From positions 371,275 through 435,274 of the forward strand of contig NZ_VOPL01000003.1 in NCBI RefSeq assembly GCF_007993065.1: a DNA stretch of 64,000 nucleotides, written 5' to 3'. The notes under the pieces are model-generated. The model was not told the origin of the DNA and searched no databases. It worked only from the letters and a program-made list of their open reading frames with translations. The position numbers and the translations under genes were made by a program. Below are positions 18,981 through 28,402 of this stretch, piece after piece. This stretch comes from Paracoccus aurantiacus (GTDB taxonomy: Bacteria > Pseudomonadota > Alphaproteobacteria > Rhodobacterales > Rhodobacteraceae). The number at the start of each line of letters is the position of its first letter. The first letter of the stretch is position 1.

Positions 18981-20246
18981 ATGCGGCAGTTTCTTCTTTC
19001 CGCGGCCTTCGCGGCGACCCTTTTCGGGCCGATGGGCACTCCGGTTCTGGCGCAGGATTTCTCGCCGGTGGTCTATATCAACAACTCGGTCGTGACGCGC
19101 TACGAGATTGATCAGCGGATCCGGTTCATGCAGGTGCTGAATGCGCCGCAAACCAGCGCCGCCGAGGCCGAGAAGCTGCTGATCGAGGATCGCCTTCGCC
19201 TTGAAGCGGCCAGACAGATCGGCGTCGAAGTCAGCGATGTCGGTCTGGAAGAGGGCCTCGCGGAATTTGCCGGGCGCGCCAATCTGACAACGGGCGAATT
19301 TATCCAGCTTCTGGAACGCAATGGTGTCGACAGACAGGCCTATCGCGACTTCATCAAGGCCGGCGTCGCCTGGCGCGAGGTCGTTCGCCGACGCATCCTG
19401 CCCTCGGTCTCGGTTTCAGATGCCGAGGTGGATCAGGCGATGAAGCGCATTATCGAAACGCCGATCGTCACGGGCGTGCTGCTGTCGGAACTGATTATGC
19501 CCGCACCGCCCGGACAGGAAGAAGCGGTCATGGCACGGGCCGAAAATATCGTCGCGACCGTCAGCAGCGAGGCCGCGTTCGCAGATGCCGCGCGCCGTTA
19601 TTCGGCGACGCCGTCGCGCGACCGGGGCGGACGGCTGGAATGGATGAACGTCGACAATATGCCCCCGAGCCTGCGCCCCATCGTTCTGGGGCTGAGGCCC
19701 GGACAGATGACACCGCCGCTCAGCATCCCGGGCGCGGTTGTCCTGTTCTATCTGCGCGACACCCGCGGCCAGCTGCGTCCGGGCGCGAACGAGCAGACGC
19801 TGGATTATCTGACCGTGACGTTCCCCAGCATGGCGGATGCGCAGCGCGCCGCTTCCCAGTCGCATACCTGTGGCGAGCTTTACGTGTTCGCCAATGGCCT
19901 TCCCGATCAGCAGGTCCGCCGCGAGACGGCAGGTCAGGGTTCGATCCCGGCCTATACCGGCGTCCTGCTCGCCTCGCTCGACAAGAACGAAAGCACGGTC
20001 GTGGATCGTGGCGGGGCCGCGGATGTCGTGATGCTGTGCGACCGGACGCCCGCATTGCTGGCTGGGCTGGAAGCTGGTCCTGTGGCAACGGCGACGCAGG
20101 AAGGCGGGGAAACGACCGGCGCAGATGCCAATGCGCTTCCGCAACGCGAGGCCGTGCGAGAGCAGATTTTCAACCGCAAGATCTCTCAGGCCGCGGACGC
20201 ATTTCTGGCCGAGCAACGGGCCGATGCGGTCATCCGCCGGCCGTGA
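18981..20246 (+). CDS. surA: SurA-like periplasmic peptidylprolyl isomerase/chaperone
   Basis: 421 aa. A signal peptide ends near AQDFSPVVYI. A SurA N-terminal chaperone-type domain follows (VVTRYEIDQRIRF, then EKLLIEDRLRLEAA), and a parvulin domain at about 170-260 (FADAARRYSATPS, RGGRLEWMNVDNMP). Sitting directly after lptD fits its role in helping barrel proteins such as LptD fold. The C-terminal 80 residues are poorly conserved. Confidence 0.88.
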   Translation: MRQFLLSAAFAATLFGPMGTPVLAQDFSPVVYINNSVVTRYEIDQRIRFMQVLNAPQTSAAEAEKLLIEDRLRLEAARQIGVEVSDVGLEEGLAEFAGRANLTTGEFIQLLERNGVDRQAYRDFIKAGVAWREVVRRRILPSVSVSDAEVDQAMKRIIETPIVTGVLLSELIMPAPPGQEEAVMARAENIVATVSSEAAFADAARRYSATPSRDRGGRLEWMNVDNMPPSLRPIVLGLRPGQMTPPLSIPGAVVLFYLRDTRGQLRPGANEQTLDYLTVTFPSMADAQRAASQSHTCGELYVFANGLPDQQVRRETAGQGSIPAYTGVLLASLDKNESTVVDRGGAADVVMLCDRTPALLAGLEAGPVATATQEGGETTGADANALPQREAVREQIFNRKISQAADAFLAEQRADAVIRRP

Positions 20247-20247
20247 C

Positions 20248-21219
20248 GTGACGCGCCCGATCATAGTGACCTGCGGCGAGCCCGCAGGCATCGGGCCGGA
20301 ACTTGCGCCGAGACTTCTGGATGCGGGGGTGCCATTCGTCTGGCTTGGCGATCCGCGCCATCTTCAGGGCGGCACGGACTGGACTGAAATCGAAACCCTC
20401 GACACCCTGCCGGATCAGGGACTTGCCGTCCTGCGTCACGATTTCGCGGCACCCGCCATGCCGGGCCGGATCGACCCTGCAAACGCGGCAGGTGTGATCG
20501 ACGTGATCGAACGTGCGGTTTCACTGGTCATGGACGGGCAGGCATCCGGTATCTGCACGATGCCGATCAACAAGAAGGCGCTGAAGGACGGCGCCGGTTT
20601 TGGCTTTCCCGGCCATACCGAATTTCTCGCCCATCTTGCGGGAAACGCGACTGTCGCGATGATGCTGGCCTCGACGACCGTTGATCCGCCCTGCCGGGTT
20701 GTCCCGGCGACGATCCACATCGCGATTTCCGACGTGCCGGACGCGCTGACGCCTGACGCGCTGGAAAGCGCGATCCGGGTGACGCATGACGCGCTGATCC
20801 GCGATTTCGGCATTTCCGCACCGCGCCTCGCCGTCGCGGGGCTGAACCCCCATGCAGGCGAAGGCGGCGCGATGGGCGTCGAGGAAGTTGACTGGATCAA
20901 CGCCCTGCTGGATCGGCTTCGCGACGAAGGGATGCGCATTTCTGGCCCCCTGCCCGCCGACACGATGTTCCACGCCCCGGCACGCGCCCGTTATGATGCG
21001 GCGATCTGCGCCTATCACGATCAGGCCCTGATCCCGGTCAAGACGCTGGATTTCGCGGGCGGCGTCAATGTGACACTCGGCTTGCCGTTCATCCGCACCT
21101 CGCCCGATCATGGCACGGCGCTTGATATCGCCGGGAAAGGCATTGCTGATCCCGACAGCGCCATCGCTGCGCTGCGCATGGCCTGGCAGCTTGCGCAATC
21201 GCGAGGCCGCGGCGCATGA
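20248..21219 (+). CDS. pdxA: 4-hydroxythreonine-4-phosphate dehydrogenase
   Basis: 323 aa. PdxA oxidises 4-phosphohydroxy-L-threonine in vitamin B6 synthesis. Seen are [18 protein letters not shown] at the start, [14 protein letters not shown] (metal histidine), [14 protein letters not shown] and [12 protein letters not shown] (substrate and metal sites). The GTG at 20248, one base after the surA stop, is preferred; an in-frame ATG at 20224 would overlap surA by 23 bases and add eight residues. It overlaps rsmA by ATGA. Confidence 0.93.
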   Translation: MTRPIIVTCGEPAGIGPELAPRLLDAGVPFVWLGDPRHLQGGTDWTEIETLDTLPDQGLAVLRHDFAAPAMPGRIDPANAAGVIDVIERAVSLVMDGQASGICTMPINKKALKDGAGFGFPGHTEFLAHLAGNATVAMMLASTTVDPPCRVVPATIHIAISDVPDALTPDALESAIRVTHDALIRDFGISAPRLAVAGLNPHAGEGGAMGVEEVDWINALLDRLRDEGMRISGPLPADTMFHAPARARYDAAICAYHDQALIPVKTLDFAGGVNVTLGLPFIRTSPDHGTALDIAGKGIADPDSAIAALRMAWQLAQSRGRGA

Positions 21220-22079
21220 GCACCATCGACGGTCTGCCCCCGCTGCGAGAGGTGATTTCGACGCATGATCTGCGCGCGAAAAAGCAACTTGGGCAGAACT
21301 TCCTTCTGGATCTGAACCTGACCGCCAAGATTGCACGGCAGGCCGGCGATCTGACAGGCAGCGACGTGCTGGAAATAGGTCCCGGTCCTGGCGGCCTGAC
21401 GCGCGGGCTTCTTGCAGAGGGCGCGCGCCACGTCCTCGCCATCGAAAAGGACGCACGCGCACTGCCCGCCCTGGCAGAGATTGCCGAGGCCTATCCGGGC
21501 CGGCTGAGCGTCCTTCACGGCGACGCGCTGGAAATCGACCCTCTTGCGCATCTGACGCCGCCGATCCGGGTCGCCGCCAACCTGCCCTATAATGTCGGGA
21601 CGGAACTGCTGATCCGCTGGCTGACACCGCCAGCATGGCCGCCATTCTGGGAATCGCTGACGCTGATGTTCCAGAAGGAGGTGGCAGAGCGTATCGTCGC
21701 GAAGCCCGGCAGCAAATCCTATGGTCGCCTCGCGCTTCTGGCGCAGTGGCGGGCGGATGCGCGGATCGTCATGCAACTGCCGCCGGAAGCCTTCGTGCCG
21801 CCACCCAAGATTCATTCTGCCGTGGTTCACCTGACCGCGTTGCCAGCGCCACGCTATCCTGCCGATCCTGCCGTATTGTCACGAATAACCGCCGCTGCCT
21901 TCAACCAGCGCCGCAAGATGCTGCGCGCCTCACTGCGCGGGCTGCACCCGGATATCGAGGTCATGCTGGAAGCTGCGGGCATCGCACCCACCGCACGCGC
22001 GGAAGAGATCGACCTGGAACATTTCTGCGCACTGGCGCGGATTCTGGCCGAAGCCGGTCCGCAGGATCGCCAGCGCTGA
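21216..22079 (+). CDS. rsmA: 16S rRNA (adenine1518/1519-N6)-dimethyltransferase
   Basis: 287 aa. Motifs are [11 protein letters not shown], the SAM-binding [14 protein letters not shown] and the catalytic [10 protein letters not shown]. RsmA (KsgA) dimethylates two adenines of helix 45 during 30S maturation. It is the last gene of the lptF-to-rsmA operon, coupled to pdxA. It converges on the VOC gene with a 26-base gap. Confidence 0.95.
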   Translation: MSTIDGLPPLREVISTHDLRAKKQLGQNFLLDLNLTAKIARQAGDLTGSDVLEIGPGPGGLTRGLLAEGARHVLAIEKDARALPALAEIAEAYPGRLSVLHGDALEIDPLAHLTPPIRVAANLPYNVGTELLIRWLTPPAWPPFWESLTLMFQKEVAERIVAKPGSKSYGRLALLAQWRADARIVMQLPPEAFVPPPKIHSAVVHLTALPAPRYPADPAVLSRITAAAFNQRRKMLRASLRGLHPDIEVMLEAAGIAPTARAEEIDLEHFCALARILAEAGPQDRQR

Positions 22080-22105
22080 CCCGAAGCGGTGTGAACGGTT
22101 GCGCA

Positions 22106-22519
22106 TCACTGCGCGAAAATTCCCTCCCAATCGCGAAACCCCTTGATCTCTATCGGATTGCCTGACGGATCGGCGAAGAACATGGTCGATTGCTCACCCG
22201 GCTCATCCTTGAAGCGGGTTTGCGGCGCAAGGATGAAATCGACCTTGGCGGCCTCCAGCCGGTCGGCGAGCGCGCGCCAGTCGTCCTGGCGCATCACCAG
22301 CCCGAGATGCGGCATGGGCACCATGTGATCGCCGACCTTGCCGGTGTTTCCGGTCTTGAATGGGGTGCCAAGATGCAGGCTGATCTGATGGCCGAAGAAG
22401 TCGAAGTCGACCCAGCTGTCGGTGCTGCGTCCTTCCTTGCAGCCAAGAACGCCGCCGTAGAAGGCACGCGCTTCGTCCAGATCGGTAACGTGATAGGCAA
22501 GGTGAAAGCGGGTATCCAT
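22106..22519 (-). CDS. VOC family (glyoxalase/dioxygenase fold) protein
   Basis: 137 aa, two betaalphabetabetabeta units. Candidate metal ligands are the histidine in FHLAYHVTDLDEA, the acidic end residue in DPSGNPIEIKGF and an internal histidine in PHLGLVM. The substrate is unknown. Close relatives are annotated as glyoxalase-like or bleomycin-resistance-like in Rhodobacterales. A GGAGG sequence lies a few bases before the ATG. Confidence 0.8.
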   Translation of the reverse strand: MDTRFHLAYHVTDLDEARAFYGGVLGCKEGRSTDSWVDFDFFGHQISLHLGTPFKTGNTGKVGDHMVPMPHLGLVMRQDDWRALADRLEAAKVDFILAPQTRFKDEPGEQSTMFFADPSGNPIEIKGFRDWEGIFAQ

Positions 22520-22865
22520 GACGGCCTCCTCGGGTAAACGTTGCCGTCAGCGTGCACTGTGCGAATGGCCGGGCCAAGTCCCATGCCGAACTACGGCGAA
22601 CAATATGACGTCAGAAATGAAACAGACCCTTCACCTGATGGCGAAGGGCCTGTCTCCTCCCGCGTCGGATGCCCTGACCTCCCCGCCCGGCACCCTGCGT
22701 ATTCCATTGCGTCGCGATGCATTCACATCTGCTTTACATTCGATCTCTTCTGCCTGACCGAAGGGCAGGCTGTCAACAGGACATGTGACAATTTGCCCGG
22801 TTGAACGCTTGACGCACCGCCCCCGCAGGCGCATGACAGCCGCGAACAAGGCACAGGAGTCTCGC
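22520..22865. other. 346-base gap between the VOC gene and the D-amino-acid transaminase gene
   Basis: No convincing gene. A hairpin at 22623-22652 (CAG, one mismatch, CCCTTC pairing with GAAGGG, mismatch, CTG, ten-base loop) has no T-run on either side. TTGACG at 22809 with CATGAC 17 bases later is a weak candidate promoter for the transaminase. AGGAGT at about 22855 is the ribosome binding site for the ATG at 22866. Confidence 0.4.
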
Positions 22866-23726
22866 ATGTCCCGCACCGTTTACCTCAATGGCGAGTATAT
22901 TCCCGAAACAGAGGCCAAGGTTTCTATCTTCGACCGCGGTTTCGTGATGTCCGATGGCGTCTATGAGGTGGTCAGCGTCCTGGACGGCAAGCTGATCGAC
23001 TTCGACGGCCATCAGGCGCGCCTGAACCGCTCGCTTGACGCGCTGGAAATCGGCAACCCGATGCCAGATGCTGATTATCTGGCGATGTTCCGCGAACTGG
23101 TCGCGCGCAACGATATCACCGACGGCATGATCTATCTGCAGGTCACGCGGGGCAATCCGGGCGACCGCGACTTCGCCTATCCGCCCAAGGACACGCCACA
23201 GACGGTTGTGGCCTTCACCCAGTCGAAGCCCGGCCTTGCCGACAATCCAGCGGCGCAGTCTGGCTGGAAAGTCATCACGGTGCCGGACGAACGCTGGGGC
23301 CGGCGCGACATCAAGACGGTGCAGTTGCTGTATCCGTCCATGGCCAAGATGGCCGCCAAGGCACAGGGCGCGGACGATGCCTGGCTGGTCGAGGAGGGCA
23401 AGATCACCGAAGGCACCTCGAACAACGCCTATATCGTCAAGGGCAACACAATCATCACGCGCGAATTGTCGCATGACATTCTGCACGGCATCACCCGCGC
23501 CGCCGTGCTGCGCCTTGCGCGCGAGGCGCAGATGACCGTCGAGGAACGCGGCTTCACCCCGGATGAGGCCAAGCAGGCAGACGAGGCTTTCGTGACCTCG
23601 GCATCCGCCTTCGTGATGCCGGTCGTGTCCATAGACGGAGCGAAGATCGGCACCGGAACGCCCGGAAATGTGGCGGCAAGACTGCGCGAGATCTATCTTG
23701 ACGAGATGCGCAAGACCGCGCTGTAA
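22866..23726 (+). CDS. D-amino-acid transaminase (PLP fold type IV)
   Basis: 286 aa. The catalytic lysine lies in RRDIKTVQLLYPSMAK and the phosphate-binding loop in EGTSNNAYIVKG. The N-terminal FDRGFVMSDGVYEVVSV is typical of D-alanine transaminases and related branched-chain aminotransferases. It interconverts D-amino acids and 2-oxo acids in the cytosol, supplying D-glutamate or D-alanine or scavenging D-amino acids. The start is set by AGGAGT eight bases upstream. A strong hairpin terminator follows. Confidence 0.88.
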   Translation: MSRTVYLNGEYIPETEAKVSIFDRGFVMSDGVYEVVSVLDGKLIDFDGHQARLNRSLDALEIGNPMPDADYLAMFRELVARNDITDGMIYLQVTRGNPGDRDFAYPPKDTPQTVVAFTQSKPGLADNPAAQSGWKVITVPDERWGRRDIKTVQLLYPSMAKMAAKAQGADDAWLVEEGKITEGTSNNAYIVKGNTIITRELSHDILHGITRAAVLRLAREAQMTVEERGFTPDEAKQADEAFVTSASAFVMPVVSIDGAKIGTGTPGNVAARLREIYLDEMRKTAL

Positions 23727-23731
23727 TCCCG

Positions 23732-23760
23732 AAAGACCCGGCCATCGCGCCGGGTCTTTT
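23732..23760 (+). terminator. Rho-independent terminator of the transaminase gene
   Basis: AAAGACCCGG (23732-23741) pairs with CCGGGTCTTT (23750-23759) across an eight-base loop, ending in four T. It lies just after the stop of the transaminase gene. The A/T flanks make it usable in both directions, so it may also stop the converging LysE gene. Confidence 0.85.
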
Positions 23761-23799
23761 GCTGTGACGGGCCGGGCGACAGTGCAGCCAGCGGCTGTT

Positions 23800-24432
23800 T
23801 CAGCGCCGTGCCTCGGTCGCCATGCGCACGGCAAGTCCGGCCAGCACGGTTCCCATCAGCCAGCGCTGCGCGACCATCCATGCCGGGTGGCGCAACAGAA
23901 AGCCTGCGAGGCCGCCAGCCGTCACGGCAATTGCCGCATTCACGGTGACGCTGATTGCGATCTGAACACCACCCAGCACCAGCGACTGCGCCAACACACT
24001 GCCATGGTCCGGGCTGATGAATTGGGGCAGCAGCGACAGATACATCACCGCAATCTTCGGGTTCAGCAGATTGGTCAGCAGCCCCATCGCGAACAGTCTG
24101 CGCGGCCCGTCCTTCGGCAGCGCCTTGACCTGAAAGGCCGAACGCCCACCCGGCCTGACCGCCTGCCAGGCCAGATACAGAAGATAGCCGGCCCCCGCGA
24201 ACCGCAGCGCGTCATAGGCATATGGCACGGCCATGACAAAGGCGGTGATCCCGAACGCTGCGCAAAGCATATAGACCGCAAAGCCCGTGGCCACCCCGGC
24301 AAGCGAGATCAGCCCCGCCACGGGCCCCTGCGAGATTGAGCGCGAGATCAGATAGATCATGTTCGGCCCCGGCGTCAGCACCATTCCAAGTGCAATTGCG
24401 GCAAAGGCCAGCAGGTTGGTCATGTCAGGCAT
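23800..24432 (-). CDS. LysE family amino acid/threonine exporter
   Basis: 210 aa with five or six hydrophobic segments. The family motif LTPGPNMIYLISRSISQGPVAG lies near residue 20, and GAGYLLYLAWQAVR follows at about 75. LysE/RhtB proteins export amino acids or derivatives across the inner membrane. It converges on the transaminase gene; a link to D-amino acid handling is possible but unproven. Confidence 0.88.
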   Translation of the reverse strand: MPDMTNLLAFAAIALGMVLTPGPNMIYLISRSISQGPVAGLISLAGVATGFAVYMLCAAFGITAFVMAVPYAYDALRFAGAGYLLYLAWQAVRPGGRSAFQVKALPKDGPRRLFAMGLLTNLLNPKIAVMYLSLLPQFISPDHGSVLAQSLVLGGVQIAISVTVNAAIAVTAGGLAGFLLRHPAWMVAQRWLMGTVLAGLAVRMATEARR

Positions 24433-24561
24433 GGCGATCTCTCATCCGGGTCGCCGCACAGCATAGCTGCGCGCCGCCCGCGCACAACCACAATCGCGCG
24501 GGTATTGAACCCGGCTTGCAACCTGTCAGTCTGGGTGCAGGGCAACGCGAAAGGCGGCAGC

Positions 24562-25158
24562 ATGTCATCCCCGGACGAGCAGGACGGCAAAGGACAGCCG
24601 GGCACGCATTTCTTCATCGCCGCCATAGTCGTCGCGGTGGCGATCTGGCCCATCGGCTTTGATCTGGGCGCGTATGGCACGATCTTCTTTGACAGGCTGC
24701 TGGAGATCTGGGCGATCTCGGTCGCAGCACTGCTGGCTGGGCTGCTGGTCGACCGAAAGCGCGATCAGGACATCCTGACCCGCCGCGACGTGCTTTTGCT
24801 GGCGCTGCCAAGTCTGTGGCTGCTTACGACAATACTGCGTTTCGAAACCGGCAGTACTCCCATGCGCTGGCTTAATGACGCATTGATGTTTGCGACCGGC
24901 TTCTTCTCGGTGCCGCATATCATTCGCGTGACACTGCCAATCGCCATGCCAGAGGTGTTGGCCGTGCGCGGACGGCGCCAGAGCCTGAACCTTGCAGTGC
25001 TGACCCTGATCATCGCGCTGGCATCGTTCCTGCTCGGCTATCGCAATGACCTGATCATGACCTGCGAAGACTTCCGTGTCGCCGGTGACGATCTGCCGAC
25101 GAACTGCCGCCAGACCGAAGAACGCTATGAACACGGTCGCTTCCGATTTCCGGATTGA
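24562..25158 (+). CDS. Conserved hypothetical membrane protein
   Basis: 198 aa. Four hydrophobic segments are visible at about 18-35, 50-65, 78-95 and 148-165, with a short Cys-containing C-terminal part (MTCEDFRVA, PTNCRQTEE). I do not recognise the family. The ATG at 24562 is preceded by AAAGGCGG; a longer in-frame start at 24505 seems less likely. It stands alone, divergent from lysE and converging on the MFS gene with a 7-base gap. Confidence 0.6.
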   Translation: MSSPDEQDGKGQPGTHFFIAAIVVAVAIWPIGFDLGAYGTIFFDRLLEIWAISVAALLAGLLVDRKRDQDILTRRDVLLLALPSLWLLTTILRFETGSTPMRWLNDALMFATGFFSVPHIIRVTLPIAMPEVLAVRGRRQSLNLAVLTLIIALASFLLGYRNDLIMTCEDFRVAGDDLPTNCRQTEERYEHGRFRFPD

Positions 25159-25165
25159 CCGCCCC

Positions 25166-26365
25166 CTACCGTGCGCCGACGCGAAGCACCGGCGCCAGTG
25201 CTACTGCGCAAAGCGCCAGGCCGGCCAGCATCGCGAAGGACACGGGCAGCCCGGTCAACTGGGCAACAAAGCCGACAACGGGCGGACCCAGCAGCATGCC
25301 ACCATACCCCACCGTCGCAACGCTCGCGATGGCCGGGCCGGGTGCCATATCGGGATCGTTCGCGGCGCGCGAGAATACCAGCGGCATGACCACCGCGTAG
25401 CCAATGCCGATCAGCGCGAAGCCGAAAAGCGCCACCACAAGATTGCCTGTCGCAATGACGACCGATAAACCGAATGCCGCGATCAACCCGCTGAGCCGCG
25501 TCACCCTGACCGGCCCAAGCCTTTCGATGAAGAAGCCGCCAGACATCCGGGTCAGCACCATCATGAGACTGAATGCGGCATAGCCGAGCGCTGCCTGTGC
25601 CTCGCTGACCTCGGGCAGACGGGCAAGGAAAACCGCGCTCCAATCCGCCATCGCGCCTTCGCCCATCGAGATTGCGAAAGCGACAAGTCCAACCAAGGCA
25701 AGCCTGCCGGTCGGCAGCGCGAAAAGGCGCGTCTTTGCGGCAGTGGCACCGGTTGCGGACAGAACAGCAGGACGCGGTTCCTGCGCCGGGATCATCATGG
25801 CAAGCGCGATAACCCCGCCCAGAACAGCCGTAATTGCGAAGTGGCTGATCGGCGCCAGTCCCATGCGCACAGCAACATAGCCGCTGGCCGCGCCTACCCC
25901 CGCGCCCAGGCTGAACATGGCATGAAAGATTGACATGGTCGCGCGCCCCATGCGGTTTTCGACCCGCGCACCCCAGCCGTTCATCGCCACATCCATCGAG
26001 CCGTGCAGCGCCCCAAAGATGAATAGGGCGATACCCAGCATCAACGGCGTCGGCGCAAGTGCCAGGCCGATCAATGCGGGGCAATAGATGATCGCGCAGA
26101 TGACCGTCATGCGCGACGCGCCGAGCCTCTCGCTCAGCCCGCCGGCAAGCGGAAAGGACACGATCGCGCCTCCTGCCAGTGCCAACAGCAGGAACCCCAA
26201 TGTTGCCTCGGACAGTGCGAAGCTTTCCTTGAAGCCCGGCACGCGCGATGCCCAGACACCGAACAGCAGCCCGTTCAGCGTAAAAGCCGCCGTGACGGCG
26301 CGCCAGCCGGCATCTGCCCACAAAGCCCCGCGATGAACTTTCGGATTTGCAGCGATCTCAGACAT
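25166..26365 (-). CDS. MFS transporter
   Basis: 399 aa with about 12 membrane segments. The N-terminal half shows FTLNGLLFGVWASRVPGFKE and the LSERLGASR loop, typical of the YbjJ-like branch of sugar or drug MFS carriers. The ATG at 26365 overlaps the last codons of the DeoR-type regulator by 8 bases, so the two form an operon and the regulator probably controls this carrier. The substrate is not visible. Confidence 0.85.
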   Translation of the reverse strand: MSEIAANPKVHRGALWADAGWRAVTAAFTLNGLLFGVWASRVPGFKESFALSEATLGFLLLALAGGAIVSFPLAGGLSERLGASRMTVICAIIYCPALIGLALAPTPLMLGIALFIFGALHGSMDVAMNGWGARVENRMGRATMSIFHAMFSLGAGVGAASGYVAVRMGLAPISHFAITAVLGGVIALAMMIPAQEPRPAVLSATGATAAKTRLFALPTGRLALVGLVAFAISMGEGAMADWSAVFLARLPEVSEAQAALGYAAFSLMMVLTRMSGGFFIERLGPVRVTRLSGLIAAFGLSVVIATGNLVVALFGFALIGIGYAVVMPLVFSRAANDPDMAPGPAIASVATVGYGGMLLGPPVVGFVAQLTGLPVSFAMLAGLALCAVALAPVLRVGAR

Positions 26366-27122
26366 GATGCACCTCTGTTCCCGCGTCCCGGAACGGACCC
26401 GTTTCCTCGGGCGACGCATCGGTGACAAGCAGGTCGATTTCCTCTGCGCCGAGGATGCGATGCCGCCCCCGCCGCGCCAGTTTCGATTGCAGCGCTACGA
26501 CTGCGACACGCCGCGACGCGCCCGCCATGGCGCGTTTCACGCCTGCCTCGGCGCTGTCTTCGGCGCTCAGGCCAAATCCGGGCCACAAACCACACGCGCC
26601 GAGAAGACAAATATCCGCTGCGATCTGCGATATTGCGCGCTCAGCCTCGCCACCCGTGGCAATCGCGCCATCGGGACACAGCGCGCCGCCGATAAGATGA
26701 ACGCGCGCACCACGCTGCAACGCGGCCAGTGCGACCGACGGCGCTGGCGTCACAACCAGCCCATCAAACCCTTCCGGCAGACGCGCGGCGACGACATTCA
26801 TCGTTGTGCCGCCGTCCAGAATTACCGTGCCAAGTCCGGCGAGCATCGGAGCCACGGCCTCTGCCAGTGCGTCCAGCCCCGGCTCGGGCCGAAGCGCGCG
26901 GGTCGCGTAGGGCGGCAATGGCGGCGAGGCGGGTATCGCACCGCCGCGTATCCGTTGAAGTACTCCGCGCTGCTCCAGCGCAATGAGATCGCGGCGAAGC
27001 GTATCGAGCGAGATATCGAATTCGGCGGCCAGTTCCGACGCGATCAGGGGCCGGTTGTTATCCAGCCGTTCGGAGATCAGCGTCTGACGTGTCTGCGGAC
27101 AATTAAGATCGAGCATGTGCAA
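26358..27122 (-). CDS. DeoR/GlpR family transcriptional regulator
   Basis: 254 aa (252 if the second ATG at 27116 is used). An N-terminal winged HTH (RQTLISERLDNNRPLIAS, then DISLDTLRRDLIALEQRGV) precedes a sugar-phosphate-binding DeoRC domain with VILDGGTTMNVVA. Such proteins repress sugar or polyol genes and are relieved by phosphorylated sugars. Four CTGCA elements in phase with the DNA helix lie right at its start codon and upstream, which suggests autoregulation. Confidence 0.88.
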   Translation of the reverse strand: MHMLDLNCPQTRQTLISERLDNNRPLIASELAAEFDISLDTLRRDLIALEQRGVLQRIRGGAIPASPPLPPYATRALRPEPGLDALAEAVAPMLAGLGTVILDGGTTMNVVAARLPEGFDGLVVTPAPSVALAALQRGARVHLIGGALCPDGAIATGGEAERAISQIAADICLLGACGLWPGFGLSAEDSAEAGVKRAMAGASRRVAVVALQSKLARRGRHRILGAEEIDLLVTDASPEETGPFRDAGTEVHHV

Positions 27123-27125
27123 ATT

Positions 27126-27171
27126 CCTGCAAGAACCTGCACGCTTCTGCAGGTTTATTTACAGGACTGCA
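27126..27171. promoter_or_regulatory. Helically phased CTGCA repeats, likely DeoR operator
   Basis: CCTGCA at 27126 and 27136, TCTGCA at 27146 and ACTGCA at 27166 are spaced by exactly 10, 10 and 20 bases, that is one or two helical turns. They begin four bases upstream of the DeoR-type start codon. DeoR-family regulators often bind direct repeats. The assignment to this regulator is inferred from position. Confidence 0.55.
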
Positions 27172-27209
27172 AGCCCCGGCCGGCGCGGTCGCGGAAAGTC
27201 GCTGCGCGG

Positions 27210-28226
27210 CTATTTGCGGATCGTGTCGCCGGGCATGAAATGCGGGGCGAGTGACAGCTTTCCCTGTTCGGGCCGTGGCTCTTTTCCGGCGACGATCCGC
27301 GCGGCGCGGCGCCCGATATCGACCCGCCGTGCATCCGTCGTGGCAAGCCGCATGGGCAGGCCTTCCAGCAGATCGACGCCGTTAAACCCGGCCAAACCCA
27401 GCTTTCCCGGAATGTCGAAGCCCTGCTCGCGGCACCACAGAAGCCCGCCTGCCCCAATCATGTCATTGGAATAGTAAAGAAAGTCCAGATCGGGTTCGCG
27501 GGCGAGTATACGCTCCGTCAACTCTCGCCCCTTCGCCAGCGACGATCCGCCCTGATAGAATTCGCGCGCGACCAGCGGAACGCCCGCGTGCTGAAGCGCT
27601 TCCTCCAGCCCCGCGAGGCGCTTCTTGGCGCGGTGATCCTCGGGCATATGGGTGCCGATAAAGCCGATCCGGCGGTAGCCCGCGCCAAGGATCTCGGCGG
27701 CCATCTGACGCCCGGCCTCCAGATGACTGATCCCGACCGCAGTATCGATCACGTCGCCGTCGATATCCATGATCTCGACAACCGGAACCGACGCCGCTTC
27801 CAGCATCGCCCTTGACGAGCGATTATGTTCGAGGCCGGCCAGAATGACACCGGACGGACGCCATGACAGCATGTCATAAAGCACCGATTCCTCGCGTGAG
27901 AGAGAATAGTTCGTCACCCCGATGACCGGCTGCAGGGGCGTATCGTCAAGCTCTGCCGAAATCCCGCTCAGCACATCGGGAAACACGAGATTCGCCAGCG
28001 ACGGTATGACCACTGCAACCAGGTTGACATGCTGGCTGGCCAGCCCGCCTGCTATCTTGTTGGGCACATATCCGAGCGTCTTGGCCGCCGTCAGCACCTT
28101 TTCACGCGTCGCCGCCGACACATCGCCGCGATTGCGAAGCACCCGGCTGACCGTCATTTCCGACACACCCGAGGCCTCGGACACATCACGGAGTGTCAGC
28201 GGACGGCGTTTCGTGCGTTGTGGCAT
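27210..28226 (-). CDS. LacI family transcriptional regulator (GntR/gluconate-type)
   Basis: 338 aa. The HTH is LTLRDVSEASGVSEMTVSRV near residue 10, with the hinge helix NKIAGGLASQ at about 60. A periplasmic-binding-like ligand domain follows, with FPDVLSGISAELDD and the Asn/Asp-rich YYSNDMIGAGG. The sequence type is close to gluconate repressors of the LacI family. The ATG at 28226 is fixed by the HTH; the open frame runs upstream through the tRNA. It is a candidate regulator of the MFS/DeoR genes or of the catabolic cluster beyond the tRNA. Confidence 0.88.
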   Translation of the reverse strand: MPQRTKRRPLTLRDVSEASGVSEMTVSRVLRNRGDVSAATREKVLTAAKTLGYVPNKIAGGLASQHVNLVAVVIPSLANLVFPDVLSGISAELDDTPLQPVIGVTNYSLSREESVLYDMLSWRPSGVILAGLEHNRSSRAMLEAASVPVVEIMDIDGDVIDTAVGISHLEAGRQMAAEILGAGYRRIGFIGTHMPEDHRAKKRLAGLEEALQHAGVPLVAREFYQGGSSLAKGRELTERILAREPDLDFLYYSNDMIGAGGLLWCREQGFDIPGKLGLAGFNGVDLLEGLPMRLATTDARRVDIGRRAARIVAGKEPRPEQGKLSLAPHFMPGDTIRK

Positions 28227-28276
28227 GGAGTTTGACCCGAACAGTTTGCTTGTGTTAGCGCATAGCATGTTGGAAG

Positions 28277-28291
28277 GGCAAGCATATTGCC
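28277..28291. promoter_or_regulatory. 15-base palindrome upstream of the LacI gene
   Basis: GGCAA-GCATA-TTGCC is a perfect 5-base inverted repeat, 51 bases upstream of the LacI start and 35 bases before the tRNA. It could be an autoregulatory operator. It differs from the operator found at the catabolic promoters. Confidence 0.3.
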
Positions 28292-28325
28292 AAATCCGGC
28301 TTCTCACGGCACAAGGATGCCCGGC

Positions 28326-28402
28326 GGCCCCGTGGCTCAACTGGATAGAGCAGCCCCCTCCTAAGGGGCAGGTTACAGGTTCAAGTCCTGTCGGGGTCAC
28401 CA
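28326..28402 (+). tRNA. tRNA-Arg (anticodon CCU)
   Basis: 77 bases with encoded CCA. The acceptor stem GGCCCCG pairs with CGGGGTC (one G-U), and the D stem is GCTC/GAGC. The anticodon stem GCCCC/GGGGC encloses the loop CTCCTAA, giving anticodon CCT, and the T stem is ACAGG/CCTGT with TTCAAGT. It reads AGG codons. The 3' end of tRNA genes is a common phage or island attachment site, but no integrase is seen here. Confidence 0.96.
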
